This document shows positions 25,501-33,801 of a stretch of DNA of 42,698 nt, piece by piece; the first letter of the stretch is position 1, and each line of letters starts with the position of its first letter. Under the pieces are notes generated by a model. The model did no database searches and had not been told where the DNA came from. It saw nothing but the letters and a program-made list of their open reading frames with translations. This stretch comes from Bacteroides sp. CAG:1060_57_27 (GTDB taxonomy: Bacteria; Bacteroidota; Bacteroidia; Bacteroidales; UBA932). The stretch covers positions 1 to 42,698 of the forward strand of contig MNQT01000019.1 of the NCBI GenBank assembly GCA_001915575.1. The letters are read 5' to 3'. The translations under genes were made by a program, and so were the position numbers.

Positions 25501-26523
25501 TCATTTTCCGGCAAGATGTCTTTCCCAGGCCCATGCCGACGCGAGGGTCTCGTCGAGAGACCTCGATGCCTTCCAGCCGAGCTCCCTTTCCGCCTTCGAG
25601 GGATCGGCCCAGACGGCCGTCACATCCCCCTCCCTGCGGGGAGCGAACCTGTAGTTCAGCTTCAGGCCGTTCACCCTCTCGAAACTCTTCACCAGCTCGA
25701 GCACGGACACGGGCCGTCCGGTGCCGATGTTGAAGATTTCGTATGCCTCCTTCATCCTGCCGTCGAGCATCCTCGACATAGCGCACACATGCGCCCTGGC
25801 AAGGTCGACTATGTCTATATAGTCCCTCAGACAGGTGCCATCGGGAGTGGGATAGTCGTTTCCGAATATGCTCAGTACCTCTCTCTTGCCTATGGCCGTC
25901 TGAGTGATGAAGGGGACGAGGTTGTTGGGCACGCCGCGGGGCAGCTCGCCGATAAGCGCGGACGGATGCGCTCCTATGGGGTTGAAATAGCGCAGGGCTA
26001 TTCCCCGTATGCTCCCGTAGGCAGAGACGCAGTCCCTCAGGATGTCCTCGCATATCTGCTTGGTATTGCCGTAGGGCGAAGTGGCAGGCAGGCGCGGCGA
26101 CTCCTCGGTAACGGGCAGCTTCTCCGCCTGTCCGTAGACCGTGGCCGACGAGGAGAACAGCACGTTGCAGCCGCCGTGCTCCCTTGCGGCCCGGAGGATG
26201 TTCATGAAGGACAGGAGGTTGTTGTGATAGTATTTCAGGGGCTCGGCCACAGACTCGCCGACGGCCTTGAATGCGGCGAAATGGATCACCGCGTCTATCC
26301 CATGCTCAGCAAAGAGCCCGTCTACGGCCGCCGCATCGCAGAAATCCATCTTATGGAAAGGGAGCCTGCGTCCGGTTATGGCACAGGCGCCGTCATATCC
26401 GCTCATGTCGCAGTTGGACATGTTGTCCGCGACCACGACGTCATAGCCTGCGGTGCAGAGTTCCACCGTGACATGGCTTCCTATATAGCCGGCACCGCCG
26501 GACACGAGAACAGTCTTACCCAT
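25501..26523 (-). CDS. galE: UDP-glucose 4-epimerase
   Basis: GalE interconverts UDP-glucose and UDP-galactose with bound NAD. The 340-residue short-chain dehydrogenase fold shows the NAD-binding GGAGYIG (9-15) and the catalytic set Ser126 (SSSATVYG), Tyr151 and Lys155 (YGNTK). Late motifs (LRDYIDIVDLARAH, FNIGTGRPVSVLEL) are also canonical. It leads the run galE, phosphoesterase, radA, rsmE. The region just upstream holds a perfect 13-bp inverted repeat (26529-26565). It probably feeds glycan synthesis. Confidence 0.97.
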   Translation of the reverse strand: MGKTVLVSGGAGYIGSHVTVELCTAGYDVVVADNMSNCDMSGYDGACAITGRRLPFHKMDFCDAAAVDGLFAEHGIDAVIHFAAFKAVGESVAEPLKYYHNNLLSFMNILRAAREHGGCNVLFSSSATVYGQAEKLPVTEESPRLPATSPYGNTKQICEDILRDCVSAYGSIRGIALRYFNPIGAHPSALIGELPRGVPNNLVPFITQTAIGKREVLSIFGNDYPTPDGTCLRDYIDIVDLARAHVCAMSRMLDGRMKEAYEIFNIGTGRPVSVLELVKSFERVNGLKLNYRFAPRREGDVTAVWADPSKAERELGWKASRSLDETLASAWAWERHLAGK

Positions 26524-26528
26524 AAATC

Positions 26529-26569
26529 AAATATCATCTTTACAACGAGTGCAAAGATGATATTTTTTT
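26529..26569. terminator. 13-bp perfect hairpin with T-run between galE and the tolC gene
   Basis: AAATATCATCTTT (26529-26541) and AAAGATGATATTT (26553-26565) are perfect complements around an 11-nt loop, followed by a T-run on the plus strand. No plus-strand gene precedes it, so its natural use is more likely on the minus strand, ending the exporter transcript before galE, although the T-run there is short. The sequence CATCTTTG inside the stem on the minus strand is one mismatch from a -7 box and could start galE. Confidence 0.55.
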
Positions 26570-26584
26570 CCGAGAAAAGAGCCG

Positions 26585-27910
26585 TCAGAAGACTATTTCC
26601 TCTCCCCGGTAGAAATCCAGCAGCCTTGTCTGGAACAGGCACTCGTAGCGCGCCTGGATATACTCCGACTCGGCCTGCAGGAAATTGTTCTTGGCATCGT
26701 TGTAGTCAGTAACGCTGGCCTTGCCGTTGATATATTTCTGTTCTACCATACCATAATGTTCCCGCGCGCTCGCGGCGGACTCCCGGCTGCTCGACAGACG
26801 GCTCTGCGAGGTGAGGGCGTTATAGTAGGCCTGCTGGATTTCCTTATAGAGGGCTTTCTTCTCGCTCTCCAGCAGAAGCTGAGTATTGGCATAGCTGAGC
26901 CTGGCGCTCCTGAGGCTGTTGCGGTTGGAGAAGCGGGTGAATATGGGTATGCTGAGCGACAGCCCGACATACTGGCTGAAATTGTTCTTGATCTGGTTGC
27001 CGAAAGAACCGAAATCCCTGTCCGTAGTCGTATAGTAGTTGGTACCTATGCCTCCGTTGAGCGAAAGCGACGGGAGGAACGCACCCTTCGCGTCGGCTAT
27101 GTCTATCTCGGCGGACTGCAGTCCCAGCTGTGCCGACTTTATCGCAGGCCTTATCTCCAGAGCCCGGGCATAGATATCCTCCGGATTCATCAGCATCTGA
27201 GGCTCGAGGGCCTCGACGGAAGGAGAAACTATCGAGAAGCCTTCAGGAGAAGGGAGTTCCAGAAGCTGCGTGAGTTCCAGAATGGAAATCTGAAGGTTCC
27301 CCTCGGCCTGTACGCAGTTCAGACGGCTCTGTGCCAGGGCGGCCTTCTGGGCGGAGACATCCGCCGCGCTGGCCGTCCCCGCATGCTCCCTTACCTCTAT
27401 CTGCTCCAGCAGGGTCGAATCGTGGGCTACCTGCACGCGTGCGACCAGGGCTATCTGTTCGTTATAGAGTATCTGAACATACGCCTGCGCCACCGACACC
27501 CTGATGTCGTCTTTCGCCTTCTCGAGGTCGGCCATGGCCGCATCGAGCTGCAGCCTGCCGCGCTTTATACCGTTGTTGATCTGGAAGCCCTGGAATATAG
27601 GCAGGTCTGCGCCGAGGCTAAGCGAAGTGGAACTCGTATTGGAGTTTGTGTAGGTGTTGTCGGCGGTAAGGCCTCGTCCGAACGAGACGTTCTCCGAGGC
27701 GCCGAGGGAGAGACCCGGAAGCCTGCGCGCCTGCGCCGTGTTGAGGTCTATCTCCTTCTGCTGCACGCTGATTCCGCTCTGGCGCACGCTTATGTTATGC
27801 TCGAGCGCATAGTCTGTGCAGTCCTTGAGGCTCCACGGCCCCTCGGGCTGTGCCGCCGCGCAGACACAGAGACCTGCGGCGAGAGCGGTTGTGAACATAT
27901 ACCTTTTCAT
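26585..27910 (-). CDS. TolC-family outer-membrane efflux protein
   Basis: The product is a 441-residue outer-membrane channel. A signal peptide (about 1-20, ending CAAAQ) is followed by the internal duplication typical of the OEP/TolC family: two helical-hairpin repeats rich in Ala, Gln and Leu with NxxxAxxxRLPGLSL and SIPIFTRFSNRNS segments. It would form a trimeric barrel with a periplasmic tunnel. It starts three bases after the adaptor stop and is the last gene of the exporter operon, so it is the dedicated exit duct. Confidence 0.94.
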   Translation of the reverse strand: MKRYMFTTALAAGLCVCAAAQPEGPWSLKDCTDYALEHNISVRQSGISVQQKEIDLNTAQARRLPGLSLGASENVSFGRGLTADNTYTNSNTSSTSLSLGADLPIFQGFQINNGIKRGRLQLDAAMADLEKAKDDIRVSVAQAYVQILYNEQIALVARVQVAHDSTLLEQIEVREHAGTASAADVSAQKAALAQSRLNCVQAEGNLQISILELTQLLELPSPEGFSIVSPSVEALEPQMLMNPEDIYARALEIRPAIKSAQLGLQSAEIDIADAKGAFLPSLSLNGGIGTNYYTTTDRDFGSFGNQIKNNFSQYVGLSLSIPIFTRFSNRNSLRSARLSYANTQLLLESEKKALYKEIQQAYYNALTSQSRLSSSRESAASAREHYGMVEQKYINGKASVTDYNDAKNNFLQAESEYIQARYECLFQTRLLDFYRGEEIVF

Positions 27911-27913
27911 GGC

Positions 27914-29005
27914 TTATTCGCTTATTATCTGGGGACCCCTCACCTTGTCACCCTCCCCGAGGCCGGAAAGGACTTCGATATTGATACCGTCGCTGATACC
28001 GGTGGTGATGCTCCTGCGCTCGAACACCTGGGGCGCCGTCATCAGATATACATAGACGCTGTCGCCCTCGAACTCGAGCGCGCTCTCCTGCACGGAAAGC
28101 ACATCCTTGGCTTCCTGGAGCACTATCTCGGCATTTGCGCTGTAGCCCGAGCGTATCGTGGTGCCGTCGTCCGTCGGAAGGGCAGCCTTTATCTGGAACT
28201 CGCTGGCCCCGTTCTCCTCGGTGGCCTTGGGAGATATGTACTCCAGCGAGGCCTCGGAAGAATATTCGGGAAGGGCTCCTATCGTGATGTGCATGGGCAT
28301 GCCCTCGACCAGCAGTCCGACCTCGGTCTCGTCGATGCTGCCGTTGAAGATAAGGTCAGACATGTCGGCCACGGTCGCGACAGTGGTACCGTCGTTCATC
28401 GTGTTGGCCTGGATCACCGAATTGCCTTCCTTGACCGGGATGTCGAGTATCAGGCCGGTTATGGTCGAGCGCACCAGCGTCGAGCTTCCGGTGGCGTTGG
28501 TCGACGACACGCCGTCGCGTATGACTTCCAGCGCATCCTGCGCAGCCGCCCGCTCCTCTTTTGCCTGCGCGAGGGCCTGGACTATCTTGTCGTACTCGTC
28601 GGCGCTCACGAGCTGTTTGTCGAAGAGTATCTTCTCCCTCTCGTAATCGGTCTGAGCCTGCGCGAGATTGATTTCGGCGAGGCGTACGCGCGACTCGGCC
28701 GAGCTCAGAGAGCTCATGTCGGGTATCACCTTGAGCCTTGCTATCACCTCACCCTCCTGCACGGTCTGCCCGGCCTCCTTGTAGAGTTCGGAGATGATGC
28801 CGTTGATCTGCGGCTTGACATTCACCTCGTTGCGGGGCTCTATCTTGCCCGTCACGACGGTGGTCTTGCGTATGTCCGTCTTCTCCACGGGAATCTCCTG
28901 GTACAGAATCTCCTTGTTCCTGGACTTAGATATAAGATATACGAAAGTCCCGACGAACAGCAGCGCCACGAGCGCTATTCCCAAAATCTTGAAAAACTTT
29001 TTCAT
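27914..29005 (-). CDS. Periplasmic adaptor subunit (HlyD/MacA-like) of the exporter
   Basis: I chose ATG 29005 (363 residues) because it opens a membrane anchor (about 5-25, KKFFKILGIALVALLFV); the longer frame runs through the upstream permease gene. Lipoyl half-motifs flank a coiled-coil hairpin (about 75-150, with RLAEINLAQAQTDYEREK). Beta-barrel and membrane-proximal domains follow. It would join the ABC permeases to TolC. It begins 14 bp after the first permease gene's stop. Confidence 0.93.
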   Translation of the reverse strand: MKKFFKILGIALVALLFVGTFVYLISKSRNKEILYQEIPVEKTDIRKTTVVTGKIEPRNEVNVKPQINGIISELYKEAGQTVQEGEVIARLKVIPDMSSLSSAESRVRLAEINLAQAQTDYEREKILFDKQLVSADEYDKIVQALAQAKEERAAAQDALEVIRDGVSSTNATGSSTLVRSTITGLILDIPVKEGNSVIQANTMNDGTTVATVADMSDLIFNGSIDETEVGLLVEGMPMHITIGALPEYSSEASLEYISPKATEENGASEFQIKAALPTDDGTTIRSGYSANAEIVLQEAKDVLSVQESALEFEGDSVYVYLMTAPQVFERRSITTGISDGINIEVLSGLGEGDKVRGPQIISE

Positions 29006-29019
29006 ATCTGTAGTCTGTT

Positions 29020-30255
29020 TTATTCGTCTCTCATCGCATCCACCGGTCTTATCTGCATGGCCCGGGACGAGGGCGCGAGGCCGGCGAGCACTCCGAGCAC
29101 CGTAAGCATGGCCGCCACGAGCAGCGCGTTCCATATCGTCACCTGGAAGCCTGCGTCCGGCATCGCGAAGTCCAGCCCCGCAAGAACGAGCACCGAGAAC
29201 ACTATTCCCGACAGCCCTGCCACGGAAGTCAGGCTTATGCTCTCCATTATTATCTGCGAGAGTATGTCGCGGGGGGTCGCCCCTATCGCGCGCCTGATGC
29301 CTATCTCGGTGGTGCGCTCGTTGACCGTCACCATCATTATGTTGCTCACGCCTATGGCTCCGGCGAGTATGGTGCCTATACCTATGAGCAGTATCAGGAA
29401 GTTAACGCCCCTAAGCATGTTGTCCATCACGGCAAACAGCTCCTCGGTGTAGAGTATGAACAGGGCCTGCTTGTCGTCGGGGTCGAAGCGGTGCTGCCTC
29501 GCGACTATGCTGCGCAGCCTGTCCTCGTGGTTCGAGAGCATGATTCCCTCCCTGGAAGTCACGCATATCAGGTCCACCGCATCGCCGTAAGCCGACTGGA
29601 ACACCTTGGAGGCCACGGTAATCGGAATCGTCACCGAAGAGGAGACATTGCCGTTGATACTGATTCCCGAGTTGTTGAAGTCCACGCCGACGACCTGGAA
29701 ATACACCGCCCCGACCTTGATTCTCCGTCCGCAAGGGTCACCTCCCTCAGGGAACAGTGTCTCGTATATGCGCCGCCCTATCACACAGACCTTCCTTTCC
29801 TGCAGCACGTCAGCCTCGTTTATGTAGCGCCCGTACTTCAGCTTGGGGGTCTCTATGCGCGAGTAGTCGGCATAGACGCCCTTCTTCGAGCAGGAGACCT
29901 TCCTGTCGCCGTATACGGCGTCGCCGCCGTAGTCCGAAAGCACAGGCGTCACGACATCCAGCTCGGGCATCATCATCTTGAGCCTGTCCACATCGGTATA
30001 GGTGAGGCTCCACGCGCGGCCTTTCCTGAATCCGTGCGAGGGCATCGAAGTCCGGTCGGCCACGAGAACCGTGGTGTTGTTCGCGAACCCCTCGAAATTC
30101 ATCATCAGGGAATGCTTCAGTCCCCTGCCGCCGCCCATAAGGAACAGCAGCATGAACACTCCCCAGAACACGCCGAATCCCGTAAGGAAGCTGCGACTCT
30201 TGTTGCGCGTCAGGGAGTCCGAAATCTCCTTGAATGTATCCCAGTCCAGTCTCAT
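29020..30255 (-). CDS. MacB/FtsX-type ABC transporter permease (second of pair)
   Basis: The product is 411 residues: a first membrane segment at about 19-40, a periplasmic MacB-PCD domain (about 50-280) and three C-terminal membrane helices. The FtsX signature VSNIMMVTVNERTTEIGIRRA lies between the last helices. No ATPase is fused, unlike E. coli MacB. Its start overlaps the stop of the other permease by four bases (ATGA). The two permeases share the plan but differ in sequence, so they probably form a heterodimer that uses the adjacent ATPase. Confidence 0.93.
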   Translation of the reverse strand: MRLDWDTFKEISDSLTRNKSRSFLTGFGVFWGVFMLLFLMGGGRGLKHSLMMNFEGFANNTTVLVADRTSMPSHGFRKGRAWSLTYTDVDRLKMMMPELDVVTPVLSDYGGDAVYGDRKVSCSKKGVYADYSRIETPKLKYGRYINEADVLQERKVCVIGRRIYETLFPEGGDPCGRRIKVGAVYFQVVGVDFNNSGISINGNVSSSVTIPITVASKVFQSAYGDAVDLICVTSREGIMLSNHEDRLRSIVARQHRFDPDDKQALFILYTEELFAVMDNMLRGVNFLILLIGIGTILAGAIGVSNIMMVTVNERTTEIGIRRAIGATPRDILSQIIMESISLTSVAGLSGIVFSVLVLAGLDFAMPDAGFQVTIWNALLVAAMLTVLGVLAGLAPSSRAMQIRPVDAMRDE

Positions 30256-31520
30256 TCCACTCTCAATGCTTCAATCGGTCTGACCTTGGCCGCCTTGCGT
30301 GCGGGGAACAGTCCGGCCACCGTGCCGGCCACGACGAGCAGCAGCGTAGCCTGCAGCGCGACATCGAGCCCCACGGTAGGGTTCACGAAAATCATCACGC
30401 TCTCCCCAAGCACTTCCATGGCATTGTTCGCGACATACCTGTCGAGCATCTCGCAGGCGAACATGCCCGCGGCCATTCCAATGTAGCCGAAGAACGCGGT
30501 AATCACTATGCTCTCGGAGAGTATCAGCCGGGTGATATGCCAGGGCCTCGCACCTATCGACTTGCGGATTCCGAACTCGTGCGTCCTTTCCTTGACGGTT
30601 ATGAGCATGATGTTGCTCACGCCGACTATCCCGCTCAGCAGGGTCAGCAGACCTATGACCCAGAGTCCCGTGGTAACCATTCCCAGGGCCTTGTCGATCT
30701 GCATCTTCTCGAGGAAAGTGTTCCATATCCACACGGCGCTCCTGTCGTCGGGCGCGGCATTGTGCCTCGTGTTGACGGCAGCCCGCACCCTGTCCATGAA
30801 GGCCTCGTTCTCCGCCTCCGTCTCCAGACCGTGGAAGGTGAAGGTTATCTCGTCCACGTCGTTGCCCCTGGCGTTAAGTATCAGGACGGTAGAGAAAGGG
30901 ACATATATAGTCTGGTTGTACGAGCTCATGTCGGTCTTGGAGATGCCCACGACCTTGTAGTTGGCATGGTCTATCCTGACATCCTTTCCGACGAGCTCCT
31001 CCGCGGCGCGCCCGTCACCGAGCAGCATCTCGGCGAGACGGTCGCTGAAGACCGCCGTCTTGCGCCGCTGCTTGAGGTCGGTATCGTTGATGAAGCGTCC
31101 GGAGGATATCTTTATCCCGTCCACACCCAGATATCCTGGGTATACGCCGTACACCAGGCAGGACGAGGCCGAGTTCTTGCCGAACACGGCCGTTCCGTTA
31201 TAATAGATGCTGGACATCACCTCGTCGACATTCTCGCCGAGGCTCTCGGACTCGAACACCTCCATGTCGCTCGCCTCCAAGGTTATGCTGCGGCCTTCCG
31301 AGAGCCCGCCGTAGGGTTTGGAGGTCACTCCTCCGGAGACAGTCATCGTATTGAGGCTCACTCCTTCGGAGCCTTGCAGTATGGCGTTTATCAGGCCGTT
31401 GCCGGCGCCGAGCAGCACTATGAGCATGAATATGCCCCATGCCACCGCAAAGCCGGTGAGGCAGGTGCGCAGCTTGTTGCGCCTGACGCTGTTCCATATT
31501 TCCGAGAAGATGTCTCCCAT
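30252..31520 (-). CDS. MacB/FtsX-type ABC transporter permease (first of pair)
   Basis: The 422-residue protein has the same plan: an N-terminal helix (about 20-42, LTGFAVAWGIFMLIVLLGAG), a periplasmic domain, and three C-terminal helices with VSNIMLITVKERTHEFGIRKSIGA. Exporters of this type act as mechanotransmitters, moving peptides or drugs from periplasm to TolC, but the substrate here is unknown. It begins three bases after the ATPase gene and is translationally coupled to the second permease. Confidence 0.93.
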   Translation of the reverse strand: MGDIFSEIWNSVRRNKLRTCLTGFAVAWGIFMLIVLLGAGNGLINAILQGSEGVSLNTMTVSGGVTSKPYGGLSEGRSITLEASDMEVFESESLGENVDEVMSSIYYNGTAVFGKNSASSCLVYGVYPGYLGVDGIKISSGRFINDTDLKQRRKTAVFSDRLAEMLLGDGRAAEELVGKDVRIDHANYKVVGISKTDMSSYNQTIYVPFSTVLILNARGNDVDEITFTFHGLETEAENEAFMDRVRAAVNTRHNAAPDDRSAVWIWNTFLEKMQIDKALGMVTTGLWVIGLLTLLSGIVGVSNIMLITVKERTHEFGIRKSIGARPWHITRLILSESIVITAFFGYIGMAAGMFACEMLDRYVANNAMEVLGESVMIFVNPTVGLDVALQATLLLVVAGTVAGLFPARKAAKVRPIEALRVE

Positions 31521-31523
31521 GGT

Positions 31524-32246
31524 CTATTTCATTATCGTATCCGCTCCGAACACTGAGGAATGGTGGGCCCGGTTGTCCTCTATCGCGCCGATGACCCCGT
31601 CCTTGATGTGTATTATCTTGTCGGTGCAGTTCGCCACCCCGCTCTCGTGGGTGACCACCACTATCGTGGCTCCGTCCTCGCGGTTGATGCGCGTGAGCAG
31701 CTGCATCACATCCTCCGAAGTCCTGGAGTCAAGGGCTCCGGTAGGTTCGTCGGCAAGGATTATCTTGGGATTGGTGATGAGCGCACGGGCTATAGCCACC
31801 CTCTGCTTCTGCCCGCCGGACATCTCGTTGGGATAGTGGGCCGCCCATGCGGCGAGACCGAGCCTGTCGAGATATTCCATAGCCATCCTGTGGCGCCTGC
31901 TGCGGCCCACTCCCTGGTAGAACAGAGGCAGCTCGACATTCTCCACCGCAGTCTTGAACGAAATCAGGTTGAACGACTGGAATATGAAGCCTATCATCCT
32001 GTTGCGGTAGTCCGCGGCCGTCCTCTCGCTCAGGTCCTTGATGAGAGTGCCGTCTATGCGGTATTCTCCCGAATCGTAGTTGTCGAGGATTCCGAGTATG
32101 TTGAGAAGTGTCGACTTGCCCGAACCCGAGGCACCCATTATGGAGACGAACTCCCCCTTGTCGATGCCCAGGTCTATTCCCTTGAGCACATGGAGGGGCT
32201 GTCCGTTATTATAGGTCTTGTTTACGCCCTTGACGTCGATTAACAT
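31524..32246 (-). CDS. ABC transporter ATP-binding protein, MacB/LolD-like
   Basis: This is a 240-residue cytoplasmic ATPase for the permease pair. It has Walker A GASGSGKST (38-46), the Q-loop Gln90, the signature MSGGQ (142-146), Walker B with Asp166-Glu167, and the switch His200. Its family (MacB/LolD/FtsE-like) energises export from the periplasmic side. It is the first gene of the five-gene operon with both permeases, the adaptor and TolC, all closely spaced, and it has a promoter-like sequence about 29 bp upstream. Confidence 0.95.
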   Translation of the reverse strand: MLIDVKGVNKTYNNGQPLHVLKGIDLGIDKGEFVSIMGASGSGKSTLLNILGILDNYDSGEYRIDGTLIKDLSERTAADYRNRMIGFIFQSFNLISFKTAVENVELPLFYQGVGRSRRHRMAMEYLDRLGLAAWAAHYPNEMSGGQKQRVAIARALITNPKIILADEPTGALDSRTSEDVMQLLTRINREDGATIVVVTHESGVANCTDKIIHIKDGVIGAIEDNRAHHSSVFGADTIMK

Positions 32247-32274
32247 TTCGCTGACTTAATATATTAATACACCA

Positions 32275-32308
32275 CAAAGGTAATAATAAAAATCTTCTTT
32301 CCAACAAA
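32275..32308 (-). promoter_or_regulatory. Promoter of the tripartite exporter operon
   Basis: On the minus strand TACCTTTG (32282-32275) is an exact -7 box. A TTTG (32308-32305) lies 22 bp upstream, slightly more than the usual spacing. Predicted start is near 32268, about 22 nt before the ATG at 32246. Confidence 0.5.
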
Positions 32309-32321
32309 AATCCTGAAAAAC

Positions 32322-32344
32322 TGTCCGGAACCGTCTTCCGGACA
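32322..32344. other. 9-bp hairpin upstream of the exporter promoter
   Basis: TGTCCGGAA (32322-32330) and TTCCGGACA (32336-32344) pair perfectly around a 5-nt loop. On the minus strand a GTTTTT run follows directly, as in an intrinsic terminator. It would block leftward read-through into the exporter operon, although no minus-strand gene is seen to its right before feoAB. It might also be an operator site. Confidence 0.45.
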
Positions 32345-32370
32345 AATATAGGAACTTTTCCGAGACGCGA

Positions 32371-32379
32371 GGGGGGGGG
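32371..32379 (+). repeat. Homopolymeric G9 tract upstream of the porin promoter
   Basis: Nine consecutive G lie 34 bp upstream of the -33 element of the barrel-protein promoter. G tracts of this length can slip in replication and change spacing, but I see no direct evidence of variation. The remainder of the 32247-32469 gap is AT-rich promoter DNA. Confidence 0.8.
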
Positions 32380-32412
32380 TAGTTTTTTGCAGAAAATACC
32401 TAAAAAATGCGA

Positions 32413-32443
32413 TTGTCCGGGGGTAACGGCAGGAGTACCTTTG
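32413..32443 (+). promoter_or_regulatory. Promoter of the porin-imelysin-DHOR-CcsBA operon
   Basis: TTG (32413-32415), a 20-bp spacer and TACCTTTG (32436-32443) match the Bacteroidota consensus well. Predicted start is near 32450, giving a leader of about 20 nt to the ATG at 32470. Confidence 0.65.
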
Positions 32444-32469
32444 TCGTCCGAAACAGAAAATCCGAAAAG

Positions 32470-33768
32470 ATGAAAGACATGAACATCTCCCTGCTGCTGG
32501 CCCTGGCCGCGCTCGCACTTCCGGTCCAGGCATCGGCGCAGCACAAAGACGACACCGGGAACTTTGCCGACAGGCTGACCGTGGGAGGCTACGGCGAGGC
32601 CGTCATGACATACAACATGTACAGCGACAACTTCGGCATCTACTCCTCTCCCGGAGACTACAGGGATGTCAGAGGGCACGGCCGCTTCGACATCCCCCAC
32701 GCCGTAATCATGCTCGGCTATGACTTCGGCAGGGGCTGGAGTCTCGGAATGGAGGTCGAGTTCGAGCATGGCGGCGTGGAGGCGGCCGTCGAGAGGGAGA
32801 ACGAGGAGGCGGGAGAGTTCGAGAAGGAAATCGAACGCGGCGGAGAGGTCGCGCTGGAACAGTTCTGGATACAGAAGAGCTTCATGCCCTGGCTGAACCT
32901 CAAGGCGGGGCATATCGTGGTTCCCGTCGGCCTTACGAACAGCTACCACCTTCCCACCGAATACTTCACCGTCTACAGGCCCGAGGGAGAGAACACGATA
33001 ATCCCCTGCACCTGGCACGAGACGGGAATCAGCCTGTGGGGTCGCACCGGCGACTGGCGGTACGAGGTCATGATGGTGGCAGGCCTCAACTCGACGCTCT
33101 TCTCCACCGACGGCTGGATTCACGACGGTTCAGCTTCACCCTACGAGTTCAAGCCGGGCAACGAGATCGCGGGCGCATTCCGGGTGGACAACTACTCTGT
33201 CAGGGGTCTCCGCATGGGACTTAGCGGATACATAGGCAACAGCTTCCACAACGACATCACGACCAACAACTCCGAGCAGTACAGAGATGTCAGGGGCACC
33301 GTGGCCATAGGGGCGTTCGACTTCGAATATACCGGCCGGAACTTCATAGCAAGGGGAAACATAGACTACGGGCACCTCGGCGACATAGAATACATCAACA
33401 GGAGGAACTCCACGCAGAACCATACCACCTCGTCGCCGTATGCGCATTCGCTCGTGGGAGAGGCCGCAATGGCGGCGGGAGCGGAGATAGGCTACGACTT
33501 CTTCTCCCTGTCGGGACGGATGGGGCAGAAGGAGCAGAAGCTGTACCTGTTCGGAAGATATGAATACTACGACTCCTATATCCCGGCTCACGGGACGACT
33601 CCCAACGACTGGACCGACAGGCACCGCATCGCGGTGGGAATAAACTACTACCCCATACCCGAGATCGCCGTCAAGGCGGAATACTCGCACCGTTTCCTCA
33701 AGGCTCCCTACAACCCCGAGCCGTCGGTATCCCTGGGAATAGTATGGGCGGCATATTTCAGGCACTGA
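32470..33768 (+). CDS. Outer-membrane beta-barrel (porin-like) protein, first gene of the imelysin-DHOR operon
   Basis: I chose ATG 32470 (432 residues) because it opens a signal peptide (MKDMNISLLLALAALALPVQASAQ); the longer frame includes the promoter. The mature protein alternates aromatic and polar residues as beta-barrel strands do, starts with LTVGGYGEAVMTYN and ends in an aromatic strand (VWAAYFRH). One acidic loop, EREN..EFEKEIERGGEV (about 105-130), could bind cations. It resembles phosphate-selective-porin-like barrels but substrate is unknown. It precedes the imelysin gene by 33 bp, suggesting passage of iron, haem or copper across the outer membrane. Confidence 0.8.
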   Translation: MKDMNISLLLALAALALPVQASAQHKDDTGNFADRLTVGGYGEAVMTYNMYSDNFGIYSSPGDYRDVRGHGRFDIPHAVIMLGYDFGRGWSLGMEVEFEHGGVEAAVERENEEAGEFEKEIERGGEVALEQFWIQKSFMPWLNLKAGHIVVPVGLTNSYHLPTEYFTVYRPEGENTIIPCTWHETGISLWGRTGDWRYEVMMVAGLNSTLFSTDGWIHDGSASPYEFKPGNEIAGAFRVDNYSVRGLRMGLSGYIGNSFHNDITTNNSEQYRDVRGTVAIGAFDFEYTGRNFIARGNIDYGHLGDIEYINRRNSTQNHTTSSPYAHSLVGEAAMAAGAEIGYDFFSLSGRMGQKEQKLYLFGRYEYYDSYIPAHGTTPNDWTDRHRIAVGINYYPIPEIAVKAEYSHRFLKAPYNPEPSVSLGIVWAAYFRH

Positions 33769-33801
33769 CTCGGAAAAATCCGATAAAAACCTATATTCAC
33801 A

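Noticed and set aside
29006..29134. N-terminal extension of the adaptor protein (43 more residues)
   Set aside because: The extension lies mostly inside the upstream permease gene, is Arg-rich, and would bury the membrane anchor that begins at ATG 29005.
26756..29452. An 898-codon plus-strand open frame across the tolC, adaptor and permease genes
   Set aside because: It spans three well-supported minus-strand genes, has no recognisable domain and mirrors their codon pattern, so it is a shadow.
29020..32246. A broken MacB (frameshift separating ATPase from permease)
   Set aside because: The ATPase and both permeases each have complete domains, normal starts and clean spacing, so this is the ordinary split arrangement.
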